Of a stretch of DNA of 64,000 nucleotides, positions 22,401 through 39,683 are shown piece after piece (position 1 is the stretch's first letter; each line of letters starts with the position of its first letter). Under the pieces are notes generated by a model. The model was not told the DNA's origin and searched no databases. It saw only the letters and a list, made by a program, of their open reading frames with translations. Where the stretch lies: positions 33,010,158 to 33,074,157 of the forward strand of contig NC_035163.2 in the NCBI RefSeq assembly GCF_001659605.2. The letters are read 5' to 3'. Origin of the DNA: Manihot esculenta. Lineage: Eukaryota > Streptophyta > Magnoliopsida > Malpighiales > Euphorbiaceae. The translations under genes and the position numbers were made by a program.

Positions 22401-24736
22401 TTACTTATTATTCTATGTCAAGACAGGACAGCAAACAAGGATTACTTATTGGAGCTCTAGGTGTCAATCATATAAAAACCACCAAGCAACTTAGAGAATA
22501 CATGAATCCTAGTGAGCAGTTATCCTGGATAAAGCTACTAGTGAGATAATTACTACAATATTATATTCTGGAAACACCATATATTTTCCACATAAAATAG
22601 TAAAAGAAAAGAAAACAAATAAATAACAAATTGCCTGTAAAGTCTTCCCTAGTCCCATCTCATCTGCTAAGAGTGCACGCCCTCCATGCTGCAATACAAA
22701 CCTGAAGAAGAAGAATAAAAAATGAACGACTGAATAGCGCACAACTGTGTATCAATGTTCGGAGAAATAGTTTACGTCTCAAGTAAGAGGATAACTCCCA
22801 AAACAACACATACCTAACACCATCCCGCTGAAAAGGAAGAAGCTTTGACTCGATATAACTAGGTATCTTGTCATACCAATCTTGGAGGTCAAAGAAAATA
22901 CATTAAGGCAGCATTCAGAAAAAATGAATAAAAGGTACAGTTACGCTAGAAGAAATTAGATTGCATTAATTAATGACACATGAAGCCTCAAAAGTTCTGG
23001 GTTTTCATCAATTTTATTATGCTCTTCAAAGAATTTGAAGAAATAGTTGCACCAAAAAATCAACTCAATTATTAAAAGAGTTCCAATAAACTCAATATCA
23101 GAGTAATAAACATCTAGTCTTAGAACAAAGTATATTATGAAAACTTAAAAAACATGAAGGACATAGGCTATTTGCAACTGCATCTATCACAGGCTCAACC
23201 TTGTAATTGCCTAATTTCCATATTCTATGTTTAGCATTTACCCCGAAGATCTGGAGAAGCAGAAGCAGCAGAAATAGCACGTTGCACCAAGGGATCTAAG
23301 TTTTCTACCTGGAAACATTATTAAAAAAAAGAAGAAGAAGAAAACAGAGCAAGCTTTAAAATATATGGCCAATAAGTAACAGAAATGGCTATTTCCAGGA
23401 TAAGCAGGAACTCTTTTAAAAAAACAAGTACCCATCAAACAGTCAAAAAGGCTAAACATGACAAAAAGCTGGAGAGATTATCCCGATGTGCTATAAATGC
23501 AAAAACCCAACTATAGTAATAAAGAAAGGAAGGAAAAGACAGGAACAAGGAAAAAAAGAAGAAGAAGAAGCAGAAGAAGCTCAAGTTACCACCTCAACAT
23601 TGAAACCAGATATTTCACTGAAAACTTTTGCAGCTGACAACAAAGAGGAGACTGGGAAAATCCACAATCTGCATGTTCAATAGTAATGAACCAAGATAAG
23701 GCACAATTCCATATTGGTTCCGACATGAAACATGCACTGATGCAAACACCACTTCAAAGTATTTAAAGCAGTTAACACATAGACACAGAACAGGACCTCT
23801 CTTTTGCATTCCAAGAGGCTCTAGGGATCTTGCGGATTGCAGCTACTAATACCTAGTGTAAATATAAAGCATAACAAATGAGGAAAAACTTGTTACACAA
23901 ATAACTCAAACAAGCCAAGACATGCAAGCAATGGAAGTTATTACCGGGTCATATGAAAATTTAGCAGCAATATTTCCACTTGCATGAAGTAGAAATTTGA
24001 CAGAGAGCTTTGGTACACCCTTTGAGCTTTCATCTTCTCAGTCACATGGTCATAAAAGCAGAAAGAGTCACTATTTAGCTAGATAACGTTGAAACCAGCC
24101 AAACATAGCAAAAGACTAAACAATCTATCTTAGAACCTAAATTTGAGACAAAGCTAGAGAAAGGGGCATATATGTTTTGTTAAAAGAATAAATCTCCGTA
24201 TAAACGCACTAGGCCATGTAGAACAGATAATATAAACGTACAAGGCCATGTAGAGCAGATAATACATAACAGAAAGGAACCTACCAGATTTTGAATTGAG
24301 TATGATGGAAGTGGAAAGTACTTTGGTTGCAATTGGCGAAGATTCCACCTACAAGAGGATGAAGGAAGATTAAGGCAGTAATCCTGTGAATTCAATTACA
24401 AAACGCTAAAACGAGCGTTGTTTGTAAGAATAACGCGAATGCAACATCAAAAAAGGTCTATACATTAGGGAATAGATTCAAATGGCAAAAAAAGAAATGG
24501 AATAACGGCAAGTCGAGTAATGAGATTCAAATAAAATAAAAGGGGAACTTTACCTTGTTAGAAGGAGAACTAAAGATGGGTTTGGTGTTGTTAGAATGTA
24601 ACTGTTGGGTTATATCGGAAGAAGAAGAAGAAGAATATAGTTGTTGCTGTTGTTGAGCGATCTTCCGGTAAGCGTCTTTCTCAAGGGAGTCGAGTTGTTC
24701 TGCGCTTAAACCCCAGTCATCGTCGTCAAAGTCCAT
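16467..24736 (-). CDS. CHR18: SMARCAL1/CHR18-like SNF2-family DNA annealing helicase, C-terminal end not found
   Basis: SNF2 ATPase of the SMARCAL1 type, which rewinds single-stranded DNA at stalled forks in the nucleus. Exons (descending): 24736-24554, 24348-24285, 24033-23945, 23852-23797, 23668-23593, 23308-23242, 22880-22814, 22701-22635, 21934-21851, 21771-21730, 21558-21403, 20700-20623, 20191-20123, 20020-19955, 19863-19735, 19194-19138, 19037-18948, 18050-17985, 17355-17287, 17213-17109 and 16592-16467. They join in one frame for 602 codons. Start [15 protein letters not shown]-like region [17 protein letters not shown] to WNAKERLWIFP; motif [11 protein letters not shown]; motif [10 protein letters not shown]; motif III LSGTP; motif [10 protein letters not shown]; motif [13 protein letters not shown]. 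All helicase motifs are present. The family's last roughly 70 residues after motif VI are missing from the window; they may lie beyond base 1 or be lost. Confidence 0.9.
16665..17063. mobile_element. MITE with long imperfect inverted ends in a helicase intron
   Basis: The left end GGGAGAATTACTATGTAG and the reverse complement of the right end (GGGAAAATTACTATTTAG) match, and the similarity continues for about 60 bases (GTGG.TTAGT.A..C.ACTA.TTAGT). Total length is 399 bp with no coding capacity. Flanks share TAAATA, so a degenerate Mutator-type duplication is possible but unproven. It lies in the intron between the last two recognised helicase exons. Confidence 0.7.
18267..18867. mobile_element. 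Probable non-autonomous TIR element in a helicase intron
   Basis: The left end (AGGGTGCAATTGGTTGGTTC, then AAACTGAAACAG) and the right end (CAGTTTAAACCGAAAACTTC, then TCACCCCT) are rough inverted copies of the GGGGTGAGAA...GGTTT type seen in plant hAT-like MITEs. Near-palindromic AACCGATTGAACC and CAAACCAATCGGTTCC blocks lie inside each end. Target duplication is not clear. It sits between helicase exons 17 and 18. Confidence 0.45.
21935..22634 (-). other. GC-AG intron in the helicase gene
   Basis: Exon 8 ends AAGACTTTACAG and is followed by GCAATTTG, not GT. The next exon, starting at 21934 after TTTTTTAG, restores the invariant GKTLQAIAVAA reading across motif I only if the GC is used as donor. 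The donor context CAG/GCAA fits known GC-AG introns, which need a strong upstream exon match. Confidence 0.8.
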
Positions 24737-25865
24737 TCTTTTTGTTTCTTTGGCGCGCTATTTCGTCTCAATCTTGTTTCAAATTTTCAGGTTGCAACTA
24801 ATCATTTGGGTAAGCGAAATTCAATTGATGAGCAGAACTTTAAGGGCTTTCAAAAAGCTTAATCAATTCGAAGTTAAGCGAGTTCACCCTTCTGTTTCCC
24901 ATTTCCTGCCAACTCCATCACCATTCACCAGTGTTTGTAAAACTCGCACCACTCCGGATTCCGTTGGAAATAATTTTGAAATTAATTTTATGGATTTTTT
25001 TCAAATTTACCATTTTGTTCATGGATTTATCACTAATAATAAAAGGTCCCTTAGATTTAGCATTTAGCGATAGTTTTCATACACTTAAATCCTACCTACT
25101 GTTCTCATAAATTATAATTTAAATATTTTAATTTTTTATTTTTATTTAAAATTCATTAATTATAATTTAAATATTTTAATTTTTTACTTTTATTTAAAAA
25201 AAAATTTAAATTTTTATTAATTTTTATTTATAATATTTCATTTAATTAATTTTTAATACATTGTTTTGAAGCTCTCAAAGCAAAGATCCCACCATAACTG
25301 TTTAAGATAATCATAATCACATACCTTCAATTCCTAATATTGACCCATCTTCTGCATTTTTTTCCCTCTGCACAATTTATATACACTAAAATGTGGAAAT
25401 TTAAAAAAATAATAATAAAAGTAAAGTTGAAATAAAGAACAAAAGAAGAGTAGGAAAAACAAATTGAAAATGAATAGCAGTGATGGAGTTCTTGACCCCT
25501 AAAAAAAAAAATCATATACAGCTTATTACAAACTCATCAATAATCTTCTTTTTAGCCTTAATTTGGGTCTCAAATATGCAGACTAAATGTGGTCTCCACA
25601 CCGCAACGCGGGCTCTCCTATGTATCTGGGTTAATTGCTTTTTTGAAATCATCTAACTCAAATATGCTTTCTTTTTTTTCTTATGTTAGTGCTTGAATTT
25701 CTTGATGAAGGAAGCTTCTTAGTCTATGGGGTTGATGGAAATGGCATGAGAAATTGGATCTTTCCACACTAAAGCTTTGCATTAGGAGGATTTGGAACCA
25801 CCCCATCATCGCAGGGAGACAAAGGCTTTTCCAAGATGTGTTTTGAGTGTGCTTCATGATCTTGC
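24737..25865. other. AT-rich intergenic region with a 48-bp tandem repeat
   Basis: No gene is recognised. Immediately upstream of the helicase start codon there must be a promoter, but I see no convincing TATA box. At 25111-25158 and 25159-25200 an AT-only unit starting ATTATAATTTAAATATTTTAA is repeated with a period of 48 bases. Confidence 0.5.
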
Positions 25866-26299
25866 TTGTCGGATTGTGCCACCGATCTCTTCTACTCAGC
25901 CATTAGAGTGTACAGTTTTACATCTAGAGCTCCAATAGTAGACTGCAAGAGATATCCTGACGATGCTTCTTCGTTAAGAGTTTTATCTTGTGATTCCGAT
26001 GGGCTGGAAAACAACGAAGACGTGTGCCGATCTCTTGAGAATAGTATCAGCTTGGATAGCAATGTACCTTCGACCTTCTTTAAGGCCAATAGAATTTAAA
26101 AAAAAAAAAAAAAAAAAGACCAAATCCAAGCCCATAGTTATAATTTCTGAGTTTTATCTTAAGTTGGACTCAATAGGTAAAAGAAAGAATCGTAAAGCTC
26201 AAAATAGCATTCCCAAGGCCTCAAAAAAAGGTGCTAGTCGTTCAAACATCACCCTTAGGGACCCCCATGGATTGAAAGCTTCCAAGCAACTTTTTTTCT

Positions 26300-28165
26300 C
26301 CTACCTCTAAAGCTGCAAAAACCGTAAATTTGGGGAAGAATTTGGGCATAACTTTCAAGGGAGAATAGAATCTTCTTATTGCTAATCTGGCTGAACAAAT
26401 CGCAAAGGGCATGGCTTTGTGTCAAAGTTCTACCTGAATAAATTTGGCAAGCTCAATCACCCAGGTGCTTTTGTTCTTTTTCTCATCTGGATTTTTTTGC
26501 TTTCTTAGTGTGCTAGGGTTTTCTCTCTTAATCTTCATTTGCTTTCTTTTTTAATGTCTTCCAATATATCTTGGAATATTAGAGGCTTACGAAACCTTAG
26601 GAAGAAATCTCATCTGCGTAATTTGATTGGAAAACATAAAGTTGATTTGGTGATTATCGTTAAAACAAAATGTTCAGTATCCTCTTTCACCTTCCCCTCA
26701 TTGCGGCGTATTTGGGGTTTGTCAAACCTGGCATGGGATGGTATCGATTCTGTTGGTCTATCAGGAGGCATTGTGTTTATAGAATACTGATTTTGTTTCA
26801 GTTATTTCCAAACAACACCCTGGGAATTGGTTTCTTCTTCAATGCAATTTTGGTACCTCTATTTTCTTAGCTTATATTGGTGCTATTTATACACCATGTA
26901 ATGAAGTTGATCAGTAGCTCAAAAAGAGTTGGTTATGTCACTTAGGAATTATTCCTCCTACACAGAGCATTTGTCCAAGATGTGGCATTGACGAAGAAAT
27001 GATCTGTCATATTTTTCTACATTGGAGCATGTCTTGGCAAGTCTATTCATGGTTTCTTAAATGGTTAGATTTTCGGTTTTGTCTTCCAAATTCAATTTCT
27101 TCTTTGCTTCTCGAATGGAGATTTATAGTTCATGGAAAGGTGCAAAGAAATTTATGGACCACTTTAGCTTATGCTATTCTTTAGTCGATATGGCTATCAA
27201 GAAATGAAAAGGTCTTTCATAACAAGGAAGTAACTATTGATTTCTTATGCTCTTTAATTTTTCACCAAGTAGCAGGATATACGATTCTTAATCTTTTGAT
27301 CACAGTGGACACCATTAAATGTTGGGCTATTTCTAGTATAGTGCTTTAACTTATTGTTGTTTGGGAAAAACCATTTTATAATTGGTCAAAATAGAATGTG
27401 ATGGTTCTTGTATTGGTAAACCTGGTTCATCGGCTGTAGGGGGGAGTTATTAGGGAGTGTAGTGGTTCTTTTATGTGTGTTTTCTCTTGTCTTACAGGTA
27501 TTTTAGATTCAAATGCTGCAGATTTTCTCGCTATTGAAAAGGCTCTCAGCAATCTTGCAACCAAGCCCGATATCTGGAGCTCTAAACAACGTAATGCTTC
27601 TTGAATCAGATTCTCAAGGAAACTAATTAGACAGCAGACGCTTTCCCAAAGCAAGGTGTTCATAGATATGAAGATTTTATAGATTGGTTGTAGCCTGTCA
27701 TTCTCTTTACTGGATGGTCTTTTGGTTATGTTTTTCTGTTTTTGCTTCATTTGCTCTCTGCTTTCCTTATGTTATTACTGCTAGTTGTGCTTTATAATGT
27801 AAGAATCCAATTTCACCCTATCTGCTGCATCTTGAAGGCCCTGGTTTCTTCTGATTATAGTATTTTGTTGTCTCTTTCTATTTGGTTTCATCCTACTGTT
27901 TTGAGAATCTTTTTGGTGTTGTCTTCTAGCTGTTTTTGGAGGGTTTACTGTTTTTGGTGCTGATTTTCTGGTTTTTAGGCTTGTTTATTTTGTTGGTCTC
28001 TTTTGTTTCGTCTGTCTTTTGTATTGAGATTTTCTAGATTTTTTAACTTAACATACATACACCTGAGTTGGATTTTTCCTAGTTTGGTTTTGGATTCCAA
28101 TAGTGTTTGTCATACCAAGTTTTTTCTGTTTTTTAATAATAATTTTTCTTTATTAAAAAAAGAAA
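26300..28165 (+). mobile_element. Degenerate LINE (non-LTR retrotransposon)
   Basis: Three LINE landmarks appear in order on the plus strand. First is an apurinic endonuclease start, NISWNIRGLRNLRKKSHLRNLI (in two parts, near 26560-26660). Second is a zinc-binding RT-associated motif, CPRCGIDEEMICHIFLHW (26968-27025). Third is an RNase H-like tail, CDGSCIGKPGSSAVGG then VIRECSGSF and NAADFLAIEKAL (27392-27600). Almost the whole reverse transcriptase is deleted and frames shift. An A-rich stretch at about 28155-28165 may be the remains of the 3' tail. The left limit is uncertain. Confidence 0.7.
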
Positions 28166-33048
<4,883 letters not shown>

Positions 33049-33348
33049 TTGACTACTTGATTTTTTTCCTTGGCTCCTATTCTCTATGTTTCTAAAGATT
33101 ATGATGCATATATGGATTTATGGATGCGTTTTGCCTTTTTCTAAGGCAAAAGGTTGTAGATGTTTGAACCAGAAAATAAGTTGCTTCCGGTTTTGATTCG
33201 TCTCTTTATCCAGAAGGAAAAAGAGAAGGGGTCGTGGTGGGACGGGGTTTAAGGGCTTATGTCTCTCCTTCTTCTTCATCGACCATTCCCGTAGAGATGC
33301 AATATCGATAATATAAATCAAAGAGATATAGAAGGATCATCGTTTTTA

Positions 33349-33766
<418 letters not shown>

Positions 33767-34210
33767 AAAGTTGGAGGAAAAATCTCCGACTAAGCTTGCT
33801 ATTAGCAGGGACATTATATGTTTTTATCACTGTCTCTGCACTTGCAAATAGTGATTTTGTTAGACCAGTTAGAAAAATTTTACTTTTCATCACTGTCCAA
33901 TCTTCGGCTGTTTGATGAGCTTACAAGAGCCAGGTGTTATTTAACAGTGTCAAAACTCTAAAGTTTACCGTGTTGCAGAAGATTCGTAATCATATCAACA
34001 TGACAATGTATATACTCTATCTGAAAGTTATAATTTAAATTTATCCAAGCGTCGGAAGACAAACACCAGGTATGTAATGATTCACTTGCAAGACAAGGGT
34101 GAGATTTTTTTGTGTGGACCGTGGGCATAAATAGGGAATGTATCATCTGCACAATATTGTTTAGTTTGATTAATTACATTGGCGAAGAGTAGTAGTACAG
34201 TAGAAGAGTT

Positions 34211-35224
34211 TCATAGTTTTGCATACTTCTTGAGGTTGTCTGCAGCCCCTTTTGCATTCTCGGGAACAGGCATATTGCATAGAAGAGTGACTCTGGATGA
34301 TGAAACTAAAGATTTGCTCTCAGTGTTTGAAGGATCAACCTTCCAGAGTTGCACCTCCCATACCTGTTTACAATATAAAACAAGTTAAAACCTTGTCGGT
34401 CACATGAGCTTAAGAAAGTCAAAAATAAGAATCGGTAAGCAAAGTTCCAGCAGATGATACAATGCCTCCCTGGTGGAGGATGATAAATAATACATTAAAC
34501 ATCTAGTCATGGAATTTAATGGAATCATGGTTCGTCAGTTGCTATGATTGATAAGGGATAAATTGCAATTTAAAGCGTAAGGTACTTAGGCAGATGAGGA
34601 TTGATGATTGGGCATGCTACGATCTGTGGATTTAGATGATTAATGGCATATAATTATAAATTAAATAGTTAAACAAGCCAGCATATTTAACCAGTTCTGA
34701 TTTGTTATACAACGCAAGTGAAAATAACGGTAATTTGCCAAGGGCTTTGAATGGAAAATAAGTATGGTAAAAGAAATAATAATAATGTCAATTTAATGAG
34801 AATAAAATTTGCAAGTTACCTGAATGGTTTTGCCAAGATTGAGAGGAGCAGCTTCGGCGAGGATAAGGTCGCCAAGCTCAGCGCGCTTCAGGTGACTGAT
34901 GCTAAGGTGAATCCCAGCTACCCTTCGAAATCCGGATGCCATGTGGGCCCCCATGCTGGCCAAAGCCTCCGATATCAGAGCCGATACTCCGCCGTGCAAC
35001 ACCTTGAATGGCTGACCTTTCATTCATTAGTTCATAATTAGCTACAAAATTTGCTAAATACCAGAGAGTGAGATGAGGGAAGAGAAGAGAGAGAGAGAGA
35101 GAGAGACCTGAACGCACTTGTGGGTGACAAGGAGGCGACCAGTGACCTTATGGGGGGACAATTCTTCAATTTCGAAGCCAATCGCATGCAGCGGAGCGTC
35201 TAACCTTTCAGTCTTGGACTCCAT
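34211..35224 (-). CDS. DHNAT1: 1,4-dihydroxy-2-naphthoyl-CoA thioesterase (hotdog fold)
   Basis: Peroxisomal hotdog-fold thioesterase that hydrolyses DHNA-CoA in phylloquinone (vitamin K1) synthesis. Three exons, 35224-35108, 35011-34820 and 34363-34211, join in frame to 153 residues, close to the known plant enzymes. The start [18 protein letters not shown] was preferred to an ATG 7 codons upstream because it matches the family. The active-site region reads [16 protein letters not shown]. Exon 3 continues [10 protein letters not shown] and ends NLKKYAKL; the last three residues AKL form a PTS1-type peroxisome signal. A GA microsatellite sits at the start of intron 1 (about 35086-35106). Confidence 0.93.
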
Positions 35225-35639
35225 AAAGAGATGAGATAACACCAAAAAGACTTTCGACTTTGTATATCAGACAATTGATTTCAGGAACATTTCTGGGCGT
35301 CTTCAAATTCGTTATGAATTTTGGATCCTGGCAATAAATATCCGGATCAAAAGATAAAGTTGTGAACAGAAATGGAAATGCAGGTTATGTCATCTACCGC
35401 AGTGTGGTTGTTGGTGTGGCATTAAAAAATTGAACCTTTTTTTCCTTTCTCCAAGATAGAGATTGAAAATCGTTTACTAAAGGTAGGTGGTAGGTAGCTG
35501 CCAGAGGGAAGGTCAAGGTGAGGTTCATGCGTAAGCCCATTTCATCCTACCTAATTTTCAACTTCTGAGGGCTATGGGCGTTGGGCCGGCCTTCCCTTCT
35601 CAAGTCCATCCCTTAAGAATCTTATGGATTTGATTCTTT

Positions 35640-36558
35640 TGCCAATAGCTTATGTTATATTATCTAATAGATTGTTTGATTGGATAATTTTAGTTAAAAA
35701 TTTATATAAATTAAATTAATAAAAAAATAATTTTATTAAAAATAAATAATTTAATTATTTAAATTTTATTAATTAAATTAATTGTAGAATTTATGTAAAT
35801 GTAACAAACTAAATTTATACAAAATAAATTATTTAATATGTTTACATACAGATTATAAAATCTTATTAAGACAACGAATCATTTTCTTAAAAATCTTCTA
35901 TTTATCAATTAGTATCAATTGACTTTATAATTTTGCAATCTATTCTAATTATATATAGATTATATTCACACCATAACACTCTCTTGAAACTGGAGTATAA
36001 ATATTTATCATTCTCAACTTATTATAAAAATATTTTATTCTATATTCATTTAATGTATTGGTAAATAAATTACCCAGTTACTCTCTTGTCTTCATATGAC
36101 TGATAAAATTTAAATTTTTTGAATCCTCTCATATATAAAATGATAATCAACTTCAATATTTTAAATTTGTTCATCGTATACTGGATTGGAGGCAATATAA
36201 AAAGCAATCTGATTATCACATCAAAGTATTGTGAGTGCCGCAACATTCACACCAACTTCTTTTAGCAGAAGATTTATCCGCATAATCTCACAAGTGGATT
36301 AGTCATGGCCTTGTATTCTGATTCAGTCCTTGATCTATATACCATATTCTGCTTTTTACTTTTTTAAAGCATTAAGTTTCCTCCAATAAACACACAATAG
36401 CTTGTACTGAATTTTCTATCACTTTTGAATCATGTCCAATCAATATCCGAAAAGCACTCAACTGCAGTATGCCCATAATTATTGTAAAGTATACTGAGTT
36501 TAAGGGTCTCTTTAAATAATATAGAATTTGTTTTAGAGCTGTCCAATATTTCACTGTA
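35640..36558 (-). pseudogene. Copia 3'-end fragment
   Basis: The minus strand carries the RT/RNase H junction WTALKQILYYLKRPLNSVYF with decayed RNase H after it. Then comes a stretch near 35980-36030 resembling the C-terminal and polypurine region of the copia at 3440 (CTCTTGAAACTGGAGTATAAAT). AT-rich sequence down to about 35640 may be its 3' LTR. It is cut off at 36559 by the repeat that follows. It is full of frameshifts and stops. Confidence 0.65.
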
Positions 36559-36566
36559 GGTACATG

Positions 36567-37542
36567 ACTCGCGGTTGTCGAAACCGGTCAAAAATAACCT
36601 TTTCAGTTATCAACAATACTACTACTGCAGATAGTGGTGAAAGAATCGAATCCACAGGGAATTGAGAACTTACCTATCTTCCTTATCAAGACCAAGAAAA
36701 CACACTGAAAGTAAACTGAAAGCAAAGTAACTGAAAGCAAAATAAAAATAAAGTGCAAGTAAAGTAAAAAGGGGGGTTTTGAGATTGATTGAATTGATCT
36801 AATGCTGAAAGCAATAAAAGAAAGCGAATAATAAAAATAAAGAGAAATCAATAATAAAAAAGATCTAATTGAAGAATTGGATCCACTTCAATTGTTGGGA
36901 TTGATCATTGACACTTAGGTTCCTTTGTTTGATTCAATAAATTAGTTATGGAGATGGAAAACGTTTCTCACCACCATGTCTCTCCTTAAGCATAAATTAA
37001 TTAGGGAACGTCCTCTAACCAATCACTAATCAACAAGTTGTCAAGGAACGTCCTTGGGCCTTAGGCATCAAAACAACTGTCAATTGCATTAAGAAATAGA
37101 GAGATCTAATTCTAGCTACCCAAACACATGGTGATATTGCTAGATTATGCAACTTTCTTAGTTTTTACACCAAGTGTTCTTGTGTTTGAACAATCCAAGC
37201 AATTACTGACTCAAAATTATTCAAACTAACAATATATTACCTTGCAATCAAGAATCAAGTGGCCACATTGATCATAATAACAAAGCAATAATGGAATCAA
37301 GCATGAAATTGCACAAATATTGAATAACCAAAAGATAACAATGTATGCTCAGATCTCACAATCCATAAAACAACTAAAGTATCACCTAATCTTCAACTAG
37401 AATAAAAGGTTTCAGCCACTCATGGCTGAACCAAAACAGAAAATAAAAGAAAAGAAGAAGAGAAGAAGAGAAGAAGAGAATGGCGATGGAGAGCCTTGGA
37501 GCTTGGGCGGTCAAATGGGAGATTGTGTAGAAGCCTGACTCG
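36567..37542. repeat. Unclassified dispersed repeat, first copy
   Basis: It starts TGACTCGCGGTTGTCGAAAC and runs through CAGATAGTGGTGAAAG, AATCGAATCCACAGGGAATT and a GAAAGCAAAGTAACTGAAAGC block. Its first 220 bases recur at 37543. The later part contains GGGAACGTCCTCTAACCAATC and a near copy, AAGGAACGTCCTTGGGCC. It ends in an AGAAG-rich stretch near 37445-37483. No long coding frame or inverted ends were found, so I cannot class it. A sequence like this is common in plant genomes. Confidence 0.5.
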
Positions 37543-37765
37543 CGGTTGTCGAAGCCGGTCAAAAATAACCTCTACGGTTATCAAACAATTTTAAAACTGC
37601 AGATAGTGGTAAAGGATCGAATCCACAGAGAATTGAATACTTATCTATTTTTCCCAAACAAGATCAAGAGAATCAACTGAAGGCACAACTGAAAGCAAGT
37701 AACTGAAAGCATAACAAAAATAAAGTGCAATAAAGTAAAAAAAGGGGGTTTTGAGATTGATTTGA
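37543..37765. repeat. Unclassified repeat, truncated second copy
   Basis: A direct copy of the first 220 bases of the repeat at 36567, again starting TGACTCGCGGTTGTCGAAGC, with small differences and indels. It is cut at about 37766, where protease-coding sequence of element A begins in mid-domain. The two copies in the same orientation could be terminal repeats of one element or two separate insertions. Confidence 0.55.
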
Positions 37766-39425
37766 TAGATGCACCAGGGTCCATTAAGGCATAAACATCT
37801 AAACAACCAATTATGAGATTACCTGACACCACGGTGTTTGATGCATTTGCCTCCTGCTGTGTCATGGTGAAGATCCGTACTGGAGCTGATGGACCTTTAC
37901 CCCTGAAACCCGCTGAAGAAGAGGCTGCCCCTCTCCCTCTGCCTCTGCCACTGGCCTGCGTCGCGGCTGGAGCTACTGGCTGAGCCACACTACCAGAAGT
38001 TGTCTACTGGGACTGTGCCACAAAAGCTGCTCTAGGACACTCCCATGCCATGTGTCCCTCCTGCCCACATCTGAAGCAGGCTGTCGTCCCAAACCGACAT
38101 ACTCCCTTGTGCGGCTTCCCACACTTCATACAAACTGCATTGTCTGCACCTGAGCTCGAGCCACTTCCTAATCCCAGACCTGACTTGATCTTATTCTAGA
38201 ATTTATTCTTCTTTGACTTTTTACTAGTGTTGCCCCACCTCTTAGTGCCTGAAGCTGCTGAACTCAAAGAAGAAGGGTCTAACTTTCCCCCACCTGGGGT
38301 CTTGGAACCAGAAGGCTGTGCCACTAACTGTTTAACTTTTCCTTCGATTATTGCACTAGCCTCCATTCTTCGGGCCATATCCACTATGGCATGGAAGCTC
38401 TCCCTTTCGGCTGACTGGATCAAGGAGGAATACCTGGAATGAAGCCTCATGATACACCTCCTAGCCTTCTTCTGATCTGTGTCAAGATTTTGTCCGGCAA
38501 ACGGCAACAGCTCCAAGAACCTATTTGTGTACTCATCTACACTCATCTCCTCCGTCTGCCTTAGCTGTTCGAACTCAATCATCTTCAATTCCCTTGAACT
38601 ATCAGGGAAAGCCCATCCTGCAAACTCATTTGCAAACTCCTCCCATGATAGGCTATCCAACCTCGGGTTCACATAGTTTTTAAACCACTCTCGGGCCTTT
38701 TTACATTTTAGTGTGAACCCAGCCATCTGAATGGCTCTACTGTCATCTGCTCCTAACTCATCTATAATCATCTTGACCGTCCTGAGGTACTCAAACGGGT
38801 CATCACCTGTTTCATACTTAGGAGCATCCAATTTCAAGTAGTCGGTCATCTTGACCTTGCTCCCTCCAGATGAGCTAGGTTTAGGTGCTTGGGTTTCTGG
38901 GACCATAGGTTCTGTTGGTGGTGGAGGAGGTGCAACATCCCCTGGATTAGGGTTTGTTGTACCTGGATAAAAGGATGGGGGTGGATACATAGGGTACTGT
39001 AGGTATGGTGGGTAGAAAGGTGGGTATGGCATGTGAGAAGGATAAGGGTGAAAACTGGGGTAATCTGATGTACCTCCCATCGAATACTCGGGATTTTGTG
39101 AAAAGGGTGGGTACTGGGGTGGTTGAACAAACCCCGAGGCATGAGTGCCTCCCTGAGACTCACCCATGCCCTCTTCCGACATGCTCACACCAAGACTGCC
39201 ATCCCTCCTCTGATCCATATCCATATCATCCCCCACATCTTCTGACACTCCACCTTGCACTGTTCCTCTTCTGCTCACGTCAAAAGACCTTCTAGGGTCC
39301 CTTGATGCTCTCTCCCTGCTAGACCTGCAGGACATTGCCCTAGGCAATGCAGGAGGATGGGCATCCGTGCCCTCACTTTCCGGTGGGACTCTAGTCAATC
39401 GTGCAGATCGACGAGTTCCTCTCAT
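37766..39425 (-). pseudogene. Element A: gypsy gag and start of protease
   Basis: Long-LTR gypsy gag on the minus strand, starting MRGTRRSARLTRVPPE at 39425. It has an arginine-rich N-terminus, a Pro/Tyr-rich low-complexity segment (YPPFYPPYLQYPMYPP), a capsid core (DDPFEYLRTVKMI, KKAREWFKNYV, WAFPDSSRELK) and a zinc knuckle [18 protein letters not shown] replaces Trp at about 38196 and another TAG replaces Gln near 38010. Protease stops after LMDPGAS at 37766, where unrelated repeat sequence begins, so everything downstream is deleted. The gene is homologous to gag of B and D. Confidence 0.9.
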
Positions 39426-39683
39426 CCTGTTTACTGAAAAACAGCACACATCACATAAAACATTAGCATCAAATGGTTCATGTGGAAACACATGAACCCG
39501 TATCATATACATCACATACATAGCATATCATCAATGCACATGCATAAAATCATGGCATTTCACATCATTATTCAAGACAGGACTCTACATCCTATCCTAG
39601 TGGACATGATTTTCCTATTGTGCTTGCCCTTCTATAACCTCTATAAGCCCAACACACTATAGGTCCGACCATATGAACCTAGG

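Noticed and set aside
25866..26310. Frames before the LINE as LINE ORF1
   Set aside because: No zinc knuckle or RNA-binding motif; a poly(A) run at 26098-26117 interrupts the area. Left unassigned.
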